DNA of 6,371 nucleotides, taken from positions 1-6,371 of the forward strand of contig JBGOUV010000391.1 of NCBI GenBank assembly GCA_041477815.1. Reading direction: 5' to 3'. Origin of the DNA: JBGOUV01 sp041477815 (GTDB lineage: Bacteria > Acidobacteriota > Terriglobia > Bryobacterales > JACQDG01). The notes beneath the pieces were generated by a model. The model did not search any database, was not told the origin of the DNA, and saw only the letters and a list, made by a program, of their open reading frames with translations. Of the stretch, positions 6,026 to 6,371 are shown in pieces (the stretch's first letter is position 1; every line of letters begins with the position of its first letter). The position numbers and the translations under genes were made by a program.

Positions 6026-6057
6026 AAATCTGGCAGCCGCCCATCTTTGAACCCAGC

Positions 6058-6371
6058 CTACTTGCGGCCCGCCGACTCTATGTAATCCACCACCGCATTG
6101 ACCTCCGCGTCGGTCATACGCTTGATGAAGGGGGGCATGACCTGGCCGCCGAACTTGATCTTCACCGTGACATAGTCGCGGCTGGGCGTGGCGCCGGTGA
6201 GGGGGAGCTTCTCGTTCTGGAAGAGACGATGCAGGCTGGGGCCGGGCTTTTTGGATTTGGGGTCCTGCGGTTTGGCGATGTCGTGGCAGACTGCGCAGTG
6301 CTCGCGGTAGAGGTCCTGGCCGAGGTGGCGGTTCTTTTCCCAGGGGAGGGGCTTTTGGCCGGCGGCAGGCA
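6058..6371 (-). CDS. Class I cytochrome c, C-terminal part (start beyond window edge)
   Basis: The visible 103 residues contain one haem-attachment motif, CAVCH (codons at 6283-6297), in the context LGQDLYREHCAVCHDIAKP. A probable distal Met ligand, VMPPF (Met codon 6136-6138), follows 49 residues after the haem His. The final helix MTDAEVNAVVDYIESAGRK is typical of class I c cytochromes, where the last helix packs on the haem. The protein ends in Lys followed by TAG. The missing 5' part presumably carries the signal peptide, since c-type haem is attached in the periplasm. It is expected to be a periplasmic or membrane-tethered electron carrier, but it could also be the C-terminal domain of a larger enzyme that begins outside the window. 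A Lys/Pro-rich insert (KPQDPKSKKPGPS) follows the haem motif. Confidence 0.9.
   Translation of the reverse strand, partial: PAAGQKPLPWEKNRHLGQDLYREHCAVCHDIAKPQDPKSKKPGPSLHRLFQNEKLPLTGATPSRDYVTVKIKFGGQVMPPFIKRMTDAEVNAVVDYIESAGRK

Larger units (their letters stand above)
5693..6057. other. 365-bp spacer between cytochrome c and the small basic protein gene
   Basis: No gene could be supported. In minus-strand order it contains a GC hairpin just after the cytochrome stop (6002-6025), a 13-bp perfect hairpin (5823-5859), a promoter-like pair (5777-5805) and a structured leader (5713-5753). Minus-strand frames at 5820-6044 and 5560-5979 are open but low in recognisable protein character. The first begins 13 nt after the cytochrome stop without a ribosome site. 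Confidence 0.6.

Noticed and set aside
5820..6044. Minus-strand 74-aa frame after the cytochrome gene, and a neighbouring frame starting at 5979
   Set aside because: Both have GC-ending codons in places (for example IEVYLRPELARPEG in one and LFGWYALERSGQEG in the other), hinting at a decayed gene. Neither has a ribosome site or recognisable family, and joining them needs an unproven frameshift.
4777..6085. Plus-strand open frames 4777-5499 and 5105-6085
   Set aside because: They run opposite the glycosyltransferase, which has intact family motifs. The translations are low-complexity Arg/Pro/Ser-rich with no domain signature.

Overview
The window is GC-rich DNA with high third-position GC. 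It most resembles an Acidobacteriota genome of the Solibacter/Bryobacter type. The main clue is a permease with the architecture of the acidobacterial duplicated orphan permease (ADOP) family, next to a BNR-propeller protein and a short c-type cytochrome. This taxonomic reading is inference from gene content; no marker gene is present.

Layout: every confident gene reads on the minus strand. From the right edge leftwards these are: the C-terminal ~103 residues of a class I cytochrome c (6058-6371, start off the window); a 365-bp intergenic stretch with two GC hairpins, a candidate promoter and a structured leader; a 72-aa lysine/alanine-rich histone-H1-like small protein (5474-5692); a 305-aa GT-A fold glycosyltransferase (4603-5520) whose start overlaps the small gene by 47 bp; and a 786-aa BNR/Asp-box double-propeller protein (2237-4597) starting 5 bp after the glycosyltransferase stop. 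A 555-bp stretch follows. It carries a possible 60-aa single-span membrane protein on the plus strand and a compact cluster of palindromes. Last comes the ADOP-type permease (1-1681), which runs off the left edge.

How they may work together: the small basic protein, glycosyltransferase and propeller protein are so tightly spaced (47-bp overlap, then a 5-bp gap) that they very likely form one operon. A candidate promoter (5777-5805) precedes the first gene. The glycosyltransferase has GT2/GT27-type features, including a DXH motif (DAH) and a C-terminal VGHLFR block resembling polypeptide GalNAc-transferases. The small protein ends in a Thr/Pro-rich tail (TDTPPPTGT). It is therefore reasonable, though unproven, to ask whether the small protein is the glycosylation substrate. 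A run of eight C residues (coding strand) lies inside the gene overlap, where a one-base change would fuse the two proteins.

The permease and the cytochrome look like independent units. No tRNA, rRNA, CRISPR array or insertion sequence was seen.
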